DNA of 64,000 bases. Origin: Natronoarchaeum philippinense. Its GTDB lineage: Archaea; Halobacteriota; Halobacteria; Halobacteriales; Natronoarchaeaceae. The stretch lies in contig NZ_OBEJ01000001.1 of NCBI RefSeq assembly GCF_900215575.1, positions 682,001-746,000 of the forward strand. Reading direction: 5' to 3'. The translations under genes were made by a program, and so were the position numbers. A model generated the notes under the pieces. The model saw nothing but the letters and a program-made list of their open reading frames with translations. It was not told where the DNA came from and searched no databases. Shown here piece after piece: positions 52,144-60,740 of this stretch (positions are counted from its first letter, which is position 1; every line of letters begins with the position of its first letter).

Positions 52144-52239
52144 GCTTTAAGTTTCGCATGGACTTCCTCTCCGGTGAGACAGGCCTCGCCTGTTTCACTG
52201 ACCCGTAGGAGCAGTTCCTGCGTACTACGGAGGTGAACG
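52144..52239 (+). promoter_or_regulatory. Promoter and structured leader of the L1-L10-L12 operon
   Basis: The TATA-like GCTTTAAG (52144-52151) predicts a transcript start near 52173, so the leader is about 67 bases, unlike the leaderless norm here. Hairpin 1 is GTGAGACAGGC (52174-52184), loop CTC, GCCTGTTTCAC (52188-52198), one G-T pair. Hairpin 2 is CCGTAG (52203-52208)/CTACGG (52225-52230) enclosing GCAG-TTC-CTGC. The Shine-Dalgarno GGAGGTG (52229-52235) begins in the 3' arm of hairpin 2. Halobacterial L1 is known to regulate this operon by binding an mRNA leader that mimics its 23S site, and the structure fits that. Confidence 0.7.
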
Positions 52240-52878
52240 ATGGCAGATCAGGACATAGAGCAAGCAGTCTCTCGCGCACTAGAGGACGCACCCGATCGCA
52301 ACTTTAGCGAGACGGTCGACCTCGCAGTCAACCTGCGCGATCTGGATCTCAACGAACCGTCGAATCGTGTCGACGAGTCCGTCGTGCTCCCGTCCGGTAC
52401 CGGACAGGAGACGCGGATCGTCGTAATAGCGGAGGGTGAAACAGCCATCCGCGCAGAGGAAGTCGCCGACGACGTTATCGGTGGCGACGACCTCGCAGAC
52501 CTCGGTGACGACGACAACGAGGCGAAGGACCTCGCCGAGGCGACCGACTTCTTCATCGCCGAAGAGCAGATGATGCAAGACGTCGGTCGCTACCTCGGTA
52601 CGATCCTCGGCCCGCGGGGCAAGATGCCCGAGCCGCTCTCGCCTGACGACGACGTCGTCGAGGTCGTCAACCGAATGAAAAACACCGTCCAGATCCGAAG
52701 CGGCGACCGACGCACGTTCCACACGCGCGTCGGCGCCGAGGACATGGACGCCGAAGGGATCGCCGACAACATCGACGTGATCCTTCGACGCCTACACGCG
52801 GACTTAGAGAAGGGCCCGCTGAACATCGACTCGGTCTACGTCAAGACCACGATGGGCCCGTCCGTGGAGGTGGCCTAA
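52240..52878 (+). CDS. rpl1: Large-subunit ribosomal protein L1 (uL1)
   Basis: A 212-residue uL1, which binds the L1 stalk of 23S rRNA and probably its own mRNA leader to repress the operon. Diagnostic parts are [30 protein letters not shown] and [18 protein letters not shown]. The ATG at 52240 follows GGAGGTGAACG, a good Shine-Dalgarno. The next gene starts two bases after the stop. Both the structured leader and the sequence support the classical haloarchaeal L1-L10-L12 organisation. Confidence 0.97.
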   Translation: MADQDIEQAVSRALEDAPDRNFSETVDLAVNLRDLDLNEPSNRVDESVVLPSGTGQETRIVVIAEGETAIRAEEVADDVIGGDDLADLGDDDNEAKDLAEATDFFIAEEQMMQDVGRYLGTILGPRGKMPEPLSPDDDVVEVVNRMKNTVQIRSGDRRTFHTRVGAEDMDAEGIADNIDVILRRLHADLEKGPLNIDSVYVKTTMGPSVEVA

Positions 52879-52879
52879 A

Positions 52880-53935
52880 ATGAGCGCCGAAGCAGAGCGC
52901 AAGACGCAGAACCTTCCCGAGTGGAAGCGCGAGGAAGTCGACGCCCTCGTCGACGTCGTCGAGAGCTACGACAGCATCGGCGTCGTCAACATCGCGGGCA
53001 TCCCCTCGCGGCAGCTACAGGACATGCGGCGTGACCTGTACGGCACCGCGGAACTCCGCGTCAGCCGTAACACGCTGCTCGAGCGTGCCCTCGAAGAGGT
53101 CGGCGACGGCCTCGGCGCGCTCACCGAACACATCGAAGGGCAGGTCGGTCTGATCGGTACGAACGACAACCCCTTCGCTCTGTATCAGGAGCTTGAAGCG
53201 TCCAAGACGCCCGCGCCCATCGGCGCCGGCGAGGTCGCGCCCAACGACATCGTCGTCCCCGAGGGCGACACCGGCGTCGACCCCGGTCCGTTCGTCGGCG
53301 AACTCCAAAGCGTCGGCGCATCGGCCCGCATTCAGGACGGTTCGATCCAGGTAACCGAGGACAGCACGGTGCTGGAAGCCGGCGAAGAGGTCTCTCAGGA
53401 CCTCTCGAACGTCCTCAGCGAACTGGGCATCGAGCCCAAGGAGGTCGGTCTGGACCTCCGCGCCGTCGTCTCCGAGGGCGTGGTGTTCGACCCCGAGGAT
53501 CTCGACATCGACGTCGAGGCCTACCGGTCGGACGTTCAGACGGCCGCCGCTCGTGCCCGGAACCTCTCGATCAACGCCGAGTACGCCACGGCCGCCACGG
53601 CGCCGACGCTTATCGCCAAGGCGACCGGCGAGGCCAAGAGCCTCGGCATTCAGGCGTCGATCGAGAGCCCCGACCTCGCCGACGATCTCGTGACCAAGGC
53701 CGACGCGCAGGTCCGCGCGCTGGCCGCCCAGATCGACGACGAGGAGGCGCTCCCCGAGGAGCTGCAGGACGTCGAAGCGCCTGCAGCCGCCGCGGAGACT
53801 GCCGACGACGAATCGACTGACGACCAAGACGACGAAGCAGACGAGACCGACGCCGACGACGCCGCCGAGGAAGACGACGATGACGACGGCGACGACGACG
53901 GCGCTGCAGAGGGTCTCGGCAACATGTTCGGGTGA
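52880..53935 (+). CDS. rplP0: Large-subunit stalk protein L10 (uL10/P0)
   Basis: A 351-residue P0-type stalk base. The N-terminal L10 domain ([36 protein letters not shown]) binds rRNA. The central insertion and helices ([28 protein letters not shown]) bind L12 dimers. A long acidic tail of nearly 60 residues ([19 protein letters not shown]) ends EGLGNMFG, the factor-binding motif shared with L12. The start codon lies two bases after rpl1, so translation is coupled. The acidic tail is a halophilic trait. Confidence 0.96.
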   Translation: MSAEAERKTQNLPEWKREEVDALVDVVESYDSIGVVNIAGIPSRQLQDMRRDLYGTAELRVSRNTLLERALEEVGDGLGALTEHIEGQVGLIGTNDNPFALYQELEASKTPAPIGAGEVAPNDIVVPEGDTGVDPGPFVGELQSVGASARIQDGSIQVTEDSTVLEAGEEVSQDLSNVLSELGIEPKEVGLDLRAVVSEGVVFDPEDLDIDVEAYRSDVQTAAARARNLSINAEYATAATAPTLIAKATGEAKSLGIQASIESPDLADDLVTKADAQVRALAAQIDDEEALPEELQDVEAPAAAAETADDESTDDQDDEADETDADDAAEEDDDDDGDDDGAAEGLGNMFG

Positions 53936-53942
53936 TTCATCC

Positions 53943-54293
53943 ATGGAATACGTTTACGCAGCACTTATCCTCAACGAGACTGGCGAAGAGATCAACGAAG
54001 ACAACCTGACCGGCGTGCTCGAGGCAGCCGGCGTCGACGTGGAAGAGTCCCGCGTCAAAGCGCTGGTCGCCGCCCTCGAAGACGTCGACATCGACGAGGC
54101 CGTCGACGAGGCCGCAGCGGTGCCCGCAGCGGGCGGCGCAGCCGGCGGCGCGGCAGGCGATGCCGCAGCCGACGATGACGACGAGGACGTCGAGGAAGCC
54201 GACGAGGAGCTTCCGGACACGGCCGACGACGACGATGACGACGACGAAGAAGAGGACGCCAGCGGCGAAGGCCTCGGCGAACTCTTCGGTTAA
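53943..54293 (+). CDS. rpl12: Stalk protein L12 (P1-type)
   Basis: A 116-residue archaeal P1/L12. The N-terminal dimerisation domain is [22 protein letters not shown], then [25 protein letters not shown], an Ala/Gly hinge ([15 protein letters not shown]) and an acidic tail ending EGLGELFG, which recruits elongation factors. I chose the ATG at 53943; a longer in-frame ORF from 53880 runs back into L10. It completes the L1-L10-L12 operon, seven bases after L10. A T-rich terminator follows. Confidence 0.97.
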   Translation: MEYVYAALILNETGEEINEDNLTGVLEAAGVDVEESRVKALVAALEDVDIDEAVDEAAAVPAAGGAAGGAAGDAAADDDDEDVEEADEELPDTADDDDDDDEEEDASGEGLGELFG

Positions 54294-54315
54294 ACGTCGC
54301 CACACAGACATCCCA

Positions 54316-54322
54316 TTTCTTT
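54316..54322 (+). terminator. T-rich terminator after rpl12
   Basis: TTTCTTT begins 23 bases after the rpl12 stop, in the 123-base gap to the convergent TRAM-like gene. Such runs end archaeal transcripts without a hairpin. Confidence 0.5.
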
Positions 54323-54416
54323 CGACGCCAACCGATCAGCGGCGCCGCCGTCGTGACGACCACCGGATAGCAGCGCCGCTGTGACGCCGACGCGAGAAAA
54401 AACGACGCGGTGGGAG

Positions 54417-54698
54417 TTATTCGGCCGAGTACGAACTGCCGCCGACGACCTCGACGAACTCGCCGTGACCGACGCCGCCGTTCGATTCGAACTCGGTGAC
54501 CTCGACACGGATCTGCTGTTCGACGTGCTCGGGCGTCGCGCCGTCGACGTACAGTTTCGTGTCGCCGATGTAGGCCAGCCCGGCGTCCTCGCCGGCATCG
54601 TACTCGGCGAGGAACACGTCGATCGCGCGGCCGGGAGTGAGTTCGGGCCGCGTCGTTCGCAGCGTCCACCCTTTCAGGTACTTGTCGAGGAGACTCAT
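54417..54698 (-). CDS. TRAM-like small protein linked to NhaC
   Basis: A 93-residue protein starting MSLLDKYLKGWTLRTTRPEL. The C-terminal 65 residues have the beta-barrel pattern of TRAM domains: DVFLAEYDAGEDAGLAYIGDTKLYVDG, then QQIRVEVTEFESNGGVGHGEFVEVVG, with the G-x-G-x-x pattern. TRAM domains bind nucleic acid or help enzymes that act on it. Its ATG overlaps the stop of the NhaC gene by four bases (ATGA). Why a nucleic-acid-binding fold is coupled to a sodium antiporter is unexplained; a regulatory link is possible. Confidence 0.7.
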   Translation of the reverse strand: MSLLDKYLKGWTLRTTRPELTPGRAIDVFLAEYDAGEDAGLAYIGDTKLYVDGATPEHVEQQIRVEVTEFESNGGVGHGEFVEVVGGSSYSAE

Positions 54699-56257
54699 AC
54701 GCGAGCCACCTCCTCTGACTGGCGGTCGATGGTGTACTCCCGCCCGAAGCCGGTCAGCGCCGCGACGACGAACACCGCGACCAGCAGCCAGCCCTGAAAC
54801 ACGAACGGGACGACTTCGACGGGGTTGACGACCATGCTCGCCTCGAACCAGTCGTACTGCCCGGGCAGGGTCTGCATCTCGGTGAAGCCGACGAGCACGC
54901 CACCCGACCACGGGAAGATGTAACCAAGCGCCGCGGTCTGTGCGTCCAAGATGTTCGCCCGGCGGTAGCCGTTCAGGTTGAATCGCTCGCCGACCTTCGA
55001 GATGAAGGGGCCGATTGCGATTTCGGCGGCGGTGTTGATCGTGATGATCGCGTTGATCAGTGCGGCCGAGCCGACCATCGTCAACTCGGCGTTGCGAACG
55101 CTCGTCGCCAGATTGTCGAGCGACCAATCCAGAATCGCTTGGAACGCGCCGCCGCGAATCATGATCTGTGCGGCCGCGATGATCAGCAAGACGAGGATCG
55201 ACAGCGCGAAAAAGCCCGCCGCGCCGGTGTAGATGCTCCCGCCGACGCCGACGGCATCGGCGTTGGTTGTTACTTCGAGGAATGGGAGGAACGCGAGCTG
55301 TTCGGAGGCCGGCGCGCTCGCCGGCGCGGTGAACACGAGCATGTCGCTGACCGGCGCCAGCCCAAGCACGATGTTGAGCGCAACGGCAGTCACGATGCCC
55401 CACGAGATCGCCTCGACGATGTGACGCCCGCTGACGGCCGTGCCGATCACCATCCCCATCGAGAGCAGGTGGACGAGCCCGATCGGCTCGCTCTCGGCGA
55501 CGAGGATGCTCTGAGCGCCGGCGGCGATGTCGAGCCCCGACATCGCGCTGCTGGCGAGGATGTAGGCCGGAAACGCGATGGCCGCGGCGACGATGACGTA
55601 CTTGAACCGCGAGGCGACGACGCCGCCGATGTCCGAGTCCTGCGTGACGGCGCTGACGATCGTCGTGTCGCTGACCGGCGCGAGGTTGTCACCGAACACC
55701 GCGCCCGAGAGGATGGCGCCGAACAGCAACACGGGGTTGGCGCCCAGCAAGACGCCGGCCGGGAAAAACAGCGCGACGAACGCGACCGTCGTCCCGTAGC
55801 CGGTACCGATCCCTGTCGCGAGGACGGCTGCGAGCACGAACGAGATTGCCGGGAACAACGTGGCGCCGATGCCAAGCGCGTCGGCCAGCCAGACGAGCCC
55901 GCCGACGAACCCGCCGGCCTGCAGCGTGTCGGCGAACATCCCCGCCCAGAGCCACGCCACGATTGCGGTGACTGCGACCGGCTGGGTCATCCCCTCGAAC
56001 AGCGTGTTCGCGTAGTCGGTCCACGAGCCTTTGACGAAGAACATCCCGACGATCAGCCCGATCAACATCCCCGCGACCAGCCCGCTCGTGTCGGAGATTC
56101 GCCACAGCGCGGTCTGGGCGACCGCCCAGACGATGAAAAAGAGGATGGGGAGCGCACTCATTCCCCGGCCGCCGTAGAACTCGATACGGGGCCCCTCGTC
56201 CTCGGCGGTGACGAACTCGCTCGATACGTCCCTGTCTGGTGGTCCGTCTGCTCCCAT
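54695..56257 (-). CDS. NhaC-family Na+/H+ antiporter
   Basis: A 520-residue polytopic antiporter of the NhaC type, about 12 helices, exchanging Na+ for H+ and important in salt and pH control. Recognisable stretches are MSALPILFFIVWAVAQTAL, MFFVKGSWTDYANTLFEGM, GAVFGDNLAPVSDTTIVSA (the conserved D-N-L-A-P-V-S-D-T motif likely binding ions), and SAALINAIITINTAAEIAIG. The N-terminus (GADGPPDRDVSSEFVTAEDEGPR) is acidic and cytoplasmic. Arginine/succinate or other NhaC-superfamily exchangers remain possible. The ATG at 56257 is close to an AT-rich divergent promoter region with folD. Confidence 0.9.
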   Translation of the reverse strand: MGADGPPDRDVSSEFVTAEDEGPRIEFYGGRGMSALPILFFIVWAVAQTALWRISDTSGLVAGMLIGLIVGMFFVKGSWTDYANTLFEGMTQPVAVTAIVAWLWAGMFADTLQAGGFVGGLVWLADALGIGATLFPAISFVLAAVLATGIGTGYGTTVAFVALFFPAGVLLGANPVLLFGAILSGAVFGDNLAPVSDTTIVSAVTQDSDIGGVVASRFKYVIVAAAIAFPAYILASSAMSGLDIAAGAQSILVAESEPIGLVHLLSMGMVIGTAVSGRHIVEAISWGIVTAVALNIVLGLAPVSDMLVFTAPASAPASEQLAFLPFLEVTTNADAVGVGGSIYTGAAGFFALSILVLLIIAAAQIMIRGGAFQAILDWSLDNLATSVRNAELTMVGSAALINAIITINTAAEIAIGPFISKVGERFNLNGYRRANILDAQTAALGYIFPWSGGVLVGFTEMQTLPGQYDWFEASMVVNPVEVVPFVFQGWLLVAVFVVAALTGFGREYTIDRQSEEVARV

Positions 56258-56375
56258 AGTTCGTCCGGTACGTCAGTACACTGCTACATAAGAATGAATG
56301 GTAATACCACACAAGTCGACAGGTTTCGGCTGGGTGGCCACGAGCCCATTCTCGTTGGAGATTGTACCCACGTTC

Positions 56376-56389
56376 GTGTATATAAACGA
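56376..56389 (+). promoter_or_regulatory. TATA box upstream of folD
   Basis: GTGTATATAAACGA lies about 70 bases before the ATG at 56456. The implied leader is about 45-50 bases, unless a second weaker TTTCAAGA at 56424-56431 is used, which would give a leaderless mRNA. Confidence 0.5.
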
Positions 56390-56455
56390 CAGTGCGGTCG
56401 TAGATCTAGGCACGAACCCGAGGTTTCAAGAGCGTCGCGGCCGGCCGTTTACGTA

Positions 56456-57349
56456 ATGACTCACGTCATCGACGGCAACGCGGTCGCCGACGAGATCCGC
56501 GCGGACCTCGCTGCGAGCATCGACGCGCTCGAAGACGCCGGTGTCACGCCCGGCTTGGCGACGGTGCTGATGAGCGACGACCCCGCCAGCGAGACGTACG
56601 TCTCGATGAAACAGCGCGACTGCGAGGAGGTCGGCATCGACGGCATCCACGTCGAGATCGACCCCGAGGCGCCCGCCGAGAAGCTCTACGACACGATCGA
56701 CGAGCTCAACGAGGATCCGGAGGTCCACGGCATCCTCGTCCAGATGCCGGTGCCCGACCACGTCGACGAGCGCGAGGTTCTCAACCGGATCGACCCGATC
56801 AAGGACGTCGACGGGTTCCATCCCGAGAACGTCGGCAAGCTCGTCGCCGGCCACGCCCGCTACAAACCCTGTACGCCCCACGGCGTCCAGAAGCTGCTCG
56901 AATCAGCCGACGTGGATCCCGAGGGCAAAGACGTCGTGATCGTCGGTCGATCGAACATCGTCGGGAAGCCGCTGGCGAACCTGCTGATCCAGAAGACCGA
57001 TCTCGGCAACGCCACCGTGACGGTCTGTCACTCCCGAACGGACGATCTGGCTGCCAAGACACGAGCGGCAGATGTCGTCGTCGCCGCCTGCGGCGTTCCC
57101 GAACTCGTCGACGGCGAGATGCTCACCGAGGGTACCACCGTGATCGACGTGGGCGTCAACCGCGTCGACGCCGACACCGAGAAGGGCTACGAACTGGTCG
57201 GCGACGTGGACTACGAAAGCGCGAAAGAGAAAGCCGACGCCATCACGCCCGTCCCCGGCGGCGTCGGCCCGATGACCCGGGCGATGTTGCTGTACAACAC
57301 GGTGAAGGCGGCCGGTCTGCAGCAGGACGTAGCCGTCGAGTTGCCCTGA
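56456..57349 (+). CDS. folD: Methylene-tetrahydrofolate dehydrogenase/cyclohydrolase FolD
   Basis: A 297-residue bifunctional FolD that interconverts methylene-, methenyl- and formyl-tetrahydrofolate. Conserved parts are ASETYVSMKQRDCEEVGI with the catalytic Lys, GILVQMPVPDHV, DVDGFHPENVGKL, KPCTPHGVQKLL, the NADP-binding VIVGRSNIVGKPLANLL, and TPVPGGVGPMTRAMLLYNTV at the end. Length is normal. The ATG at 56456 gives MTHVIDGNAVADEI. Haloarchaea use folate as well as methanopterin-related reactions, and FolD is common in them. Confidence 0.97.
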   Translation: MTHVIDGNAVADEIRADLAASIDALEDAGVTPGLATVLMSDDPASETYVSMKQRDCEEVGIDGIHVEIDPEAPAEKLYDTIDELNEDPEVHGILVQMPVPDHVDEREVLNRIDPIKDVDGFHPENVGKLVAGHARYKPCTPHGVQKLLESADVDPEGKDVVIVGRSNIVGKPLANLLIQKTDLGNATVTVCHSRTDDLAAKTRAADVVVAACGVPELVDGEMLTEGTTVIDVGVNRVDADTEKGYELVGDVDYESAKEKADAITPVPGGVGPMTRAMLLYNTVKAAGLQQDVAVELP

Positions 57350-57390
57350 ACGTCACTGCCTCAGCAGGCGCTGACGCGGATCTAACCGAT

Positions 57391-58113
57391 CTATTCTGAG
57401 AGCCGATCGAGCCGATCCCGACAGCGCGCCAGCGCGTCCTCGTCGTCCCAGCGGACGGCTTCGCCGAGGCTTCGCGCAGCCGAGACCAGCGTCTCGGCCT
57501 CGCTCGGATCCACGTCGCCCTGCAGCGCTTTGATCCGCTTGACGTGATCGCCAAGCGTCGCCATCGCGCCGAGCGCCGCGGGGTACTTGTCGTCGCGGTC
57601 GTCGATCCACGTGCTGAGATCGCTCCGGTATGCGTCGACGGCGTCGGCGTAGGCCAGCCCGCGAGCCTCTCGGATCGTCGAGGGGACCTCCTCCGAAGCA
57701 GGGCGCTCGCCGCGGTCGGCGCCTCGGAGCAAGGAAAGGTAGTACAGCTCTTCATCGTTGGTCGGGTCGTAGGCTCGGCCGACCACGTCCGCGACCTGTC
57801 GAAGCTCGCGGGCCGCCAGATAGGTGTCGTCGAGCGACTGCAGTTCGCCGGCGTCGATAAAGCCCGTGCGTCGGACGAACTCCCGACATTTCTCGATTGC
57901 GGCGTCTGCGATCTCGTCCTCGGGCGCGGCGTCGATCATGTTGCGCACCTCGGTGAGATCGAGCGTCGCCTGTCCTGCGGTGTGGCGCTTTCGCTCCTCG
58001 TCGACGCCGACGCTGCGCACGCTATTGCAGTTCGGACACGAGACGCTGCCGGTCTCGTAGTACGACCACCGCGTGCCACAGTCCTTGCACTCGCGCTCGC
58101 CGCGGATCTCCAT
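57391..58113 (-). CDS. Zinc-ribbon protein of a haloarchaeal family
   Basis: A 240-residue protein with an N-terminal zinc ribbon: ECKDCGTRWSYYETGSVSCPNCNSV (C-x-x-C ... C-x-x-C, about residues 9-30). The rest is predicted helical and acidic (EVRNMIDAAPEDEIADAAIEKCREF, LAARELRQVADVVGRAY, YPAALGAMATLGDHVKRIKAL). I do not recognise the domain beyond the ribbon. A longer start at 58173 exists, but the ATG at 58113 puts the ribbon at the natural N-terminus (MEIRGERECKDCG). The DNA methylase gene lies upstream on the same strand (stop 58184), so the two could be co-transcribed. Metal or nucleic-acid binding is possible. Confidence 0.75.
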   Translation of the reverse strand: MEIRGERECKDCGTRWSYYETGSVSCPNCNSVRSVGVDEERKRHTAGQATLDLTEVRNMIDAAPEDEIADAAIEKCREFVRRTGFIDAGELQSLDDTYLAARELRQVADVVGRAYDPTNDEELYYLSLLRGADRGERPASEEVPSTIREARGLAYADAVDAYRSDLSTWIDDRDDKYPAALGAMATLGDHVKRIKALQGDVDPSEAETLVSAARSLGEAVRWDDEDALARCRDRLDRLSE

Positions 58114-58183
58114 GTGGGTCCGTTGCGCTCGCGTCGGGAAATATCCACCACTCCGGATCGGCGTCTCCGCCACTCGCGCCCGA

Positions 58184-60418
58184 TCAGTCGTCCCTGCGAG
58201 CGAGCAGTTCCTCGACGGCGGCGTCGAGATCGGCGCGGATCGGCTCCAACTCTTCGATCGTCGTGCTGTTGTACGCGCGCTTGCTCACGTCGGTGTGCTC
58301 GGGAACGATCTCGTGAGCGCGGCGCGACCCCTCGGCGAGCCGATCGGCGAGATCGTCGGGCACGTCCTCGATGGCGGGCAGGTACAGCCGCGAGACGACC
58401 GACTTCGAGAGGCTGGATTTGCCCTCCGAGACGATGTCGTCGAGCGAGCGCTGGTAGATCGCGGAGTTGAGCAGGGCACACAGCACGTGGGCCTCGCGCT
58501 CGTCGTCGGTGCCGACGAACATGCAGTGGTCGCCCGGAACGACCGGTTTCTCGCCGAGTACCTCGTCCTCGACGGTCGAGACGACGGCGAAGTGTGGCTT
58601 GTAGCCCAGCCGGCACCAGACGACCTTGTACTCGGCCCAGGTGTACTCGCCGAGGCCGAACACGCTGTAGAAGGGGCCGCGGTCGAGCCACGACGAAGAC
58701 CGATCTTCGAGGCGGTCGCGTCGGGCATCGAGATAGTCGTACGTTCGCGGGCACTCGCGTTCGAGGCGGTCGGCGTTGTCCTCGCCTGCTTGATCCTGTG
58801 GAACGAGCCGACGGTCGTGGCCGAACAGGCCGTACTTGACGACGTGGCGGGACTTGAGGTACGGGAAGACGCGATCGGGTTCGATCTCCGGGAGCGTCTC
58901 GCGGTCGATCTCGAACACCTCGCGCGCGTCGTCCTTGACGCCGTGACGGATCTCGTGGGCGCAGTCGCCGAGCGCCCGGCGGTCGGCGTCGCCCCGGAGC
59001 CACGACGACGCGGGATCGTCGGCGTCGACGGGGACGAGTGCAGCCGCCTCCTGACCGAGCGTCTCGTCGATGGCGGCACGCGTCGAAAAGTCCGGGACGG
59101 CGTCGTCTCGTGACCACGCCGTCGCCGGGACTGGCGTGCGCGGGTCGTCGCCGGCCGAGAGCGCGTAGATCGCCGCGCCGGCGCGGACGCCGTTGCCAAA
59201 GGGCCGGAGATCGGTGAAGTCGTGGACGTGGCGAACGCTGAGGGGCTGGTCGTCGAGGCGCTGAGCGCGAAGCCGTCGCCCGGCCGGCCCCTTGGCGATG
59301 GTGCGCTTGAGCACGAACGCGGCGTCGCCGTCGGCGGCGAGATACCGGTCGGCACAGGTCAGTACGAAGGGAACCGAGATGTCGTCGTTGGCGTGGCCCA
59401 ACAGCGCAGTGGCGCCCTCGCCGGGCGCCAGATCGAGTCGCTCGGCCGGCCCCTCGCGCCACGCCGTCTGAACCGCCTCGGGCAGGTCGCTCCACGTGAT
59501 CCACGGCGGGTTCCCGACGAGGTGATCGACGGTCGGCTCGAACCGCTCGCCGCGATAGCGCACTTCGTCGTCGCGCGTGAGTCCCAGCGCGTCGGTCAGA
59601 AACACCGGAGCGGAAACCGTGTCGACAGCCGGAGCAGCCAGTAGCGGCGCCAGCGCGACGACGTACGACAGCGTCGCGCTCCGGACGGCCACCGGGTTGA
59701 GGTCGATGCCGAACACGCTCTCGGTGATCCGATCGAGCCGTTCGCCCGCAGTCAGCCCGGCGTCGGCCGTCGCGTCGAGCACGCGCTCGATCAGCACCGA
59801 GAGAAACGCGCCCGAGCCACAGCCGGGGTCGAGGTACGTATCGACGGCGACGGCGTCGTCGAGCGTCTCGACGGCCAGCGCCGCGACGCCGCGGGGCGTG
59901 TAGTACTCGCCGAGCGCGAGGCGAACGGACCGGGAGACGACCGCCTCGTAGAGCCGACGCAGCGCGTCGGGCCCGAGCGCGTTCGAGAAGGCTTCCGGTG
60001 TGGCGCCGATCGCCGCGGCGAGGTCGGCGTCGACGAGTTCCCGGAGGTCGTCATCTGCAACCGCGTCGTGCACGGCCGCGAGGTCGGCGTCGAGCGCGCC
60101 CGAGTACGCCCCCGGAGCGCGATCTCGCACGCGCACGTCGAACGCGCGCTCGACGGCGACGAACAGCCGTTCGAGCAGGAAGTCGTAGTACAGCCAGTCG
60201 TAGACGAGCGCCTCGGTGGACCGATCGTCGGGCAGAGCGTCGACGGCGTCGCCGTGGCTCTGCCGGACAAAGGCCAGCCAGTCGCCGACGGCGTCCTCGA
60301 CGATCGACGCCTCGGCGCCGCGAGCACCGGCGACGTAGCGTTCGTAGGCGTCGCTATCCCGGCCGAGACGGTCGGCCAGTGTCGCGTCGGCATCGAGCGT
60401 GCTGTCGGATCCGGGCAT
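58184..60418 (-). CDS. N6-adenine DNA methylase, Eco57I/TaqI-like, apparently solitary
   Basis: A 744-residue adenine methyltransferase. GEYYTPRGVAALAVE (about residues 180-194) and motif I DPGCGSGAFL (197-206) bind SAM; the catalytic motif IV is NPPW (303-306). A TaqI-type specificity region is suggested by RHVVKYGLFGHDRRL, EYTWAEYKVVWCRLGYKPH, and GDHCMFVGTD followed by ALLNSAIYQRSLDDIVS. The first 150 residues are helical and acidic without an obvious PD-ExK nuclease core, so it may only methylate. No restriction, BREX or DISARM partner is seen nearby. The ATG at 60418 is the first conserved-looking start; an upstream extension overlaps the divergent small gene. Confidence 0.88.
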   Translation of the reverse strand: MPGSDSTLDADATLADRLGRDSDAYERYVAGARGAEASIVEDAVGDWLAFVRQSHGDAVDALPDDRSTEALVYDWLYYDFLLERLFVAVERAFDVRVRDRAPGAYSGALDADLAAVHDAVADDDLRELVDADLAAAIGATPEAFSNALGPDALRRLYEAVVSRSVRLALGEYYTPRGVAALAVETLDDAVAVDTYLDPGCGSGAFLSVLIERVLDATADAGLTAGERLDRITESVFGIDLNPVAVRSATLSYVVALAPLLAAPAVDTVSAPVFLTDALGLTRDDEVRYRGERFEPTVDHLVGNPPWITWSDLPEAVQTAWREGPAERLDLAPGEGATALLGHANDDISVPFVLTCADRYLAADGDAAFVLKRTIAKGPAGRRLRAQRLDDQPLSVRHVHDFTDLRPFGNGVRAGAAIYALSAGDDPRTPVPATAWSRDDAVPDFSTRAAIDETLGQEAAALVPVDADDPASSWLRGDADRRALGDCAHEIRHGVKDDAREVFEIDRETLPEIEPDRVFPYLKSRHVVKYGLFGHDRRLVPQDQAGEDNADRLERECPRTYDYLDARRDRLEDRSSSWLDRGPFYSVFGLGEYTWAEYKVVWCRLGYKPHFAVVSTVEDEVLGEKPVVPGDHCMFVGTDDEREAHVLCALLNSAIYQRSLDDIVSEGKSSLSKSVVSRLYLPAIEDVPDDLADRLAEGSRRAHEIVPEHTDVSKRAYNSTTIEELEPIRADLDAAVEELLARRDD

Positions 60419-60542
60419 GTAAGTCGTGGCGATGCCGTCGGTCGGGTCGCCAGTGAATCGAGACGTTACTCCAGCGACGGCATAAGTGTTCGAGTCTCGT
60501 CCGCCCGCCGCTTTGATTGCACTCCCGACTGTATCGGCGGGC

Positions 60543-60689
60543 ATGCGATCCGAAGAGGAAGTCCGCGAGCAGTACGAGTACCTCCGCGAGCAACTGGACG
60601 ACGAGGAGATGCGCCACGAAGGGGTCAAGGAATTGTTTAGCCATTACAAGCGCGCTCTGGGGTGGGTACTCGAAGAAGAGCACATGTGA
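60543..60689 (+). CDS. 48-residue acidic protein divergent from the methylase
   Basis: A short ORF, MRSEEEVREQYEYLREQLDDEE then MRHEGVKELFSHYKRALGWVLEEEHM, strongly helical and charged, with no known domain. Its codon use and acidity are like its neighbours and it starts just after a TTGATTGCACT region, 124 bases from the methylase start on the opposite strand. It may be a small regulatory or partner protein. The helix EQYEYLREQLDDEEMRHEG is amphipathic. Confidence 0.68.
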   Translation: MRSEEEVREQYEYLREQLDDEEMRHEGVKELFSHYKRALGWVLEEEHM

Positions 60690-60740
60690 GCTGGACAACA
60701 TTTCGGGATTGAATGCGGATCACACGACTCGGCCGATAGA

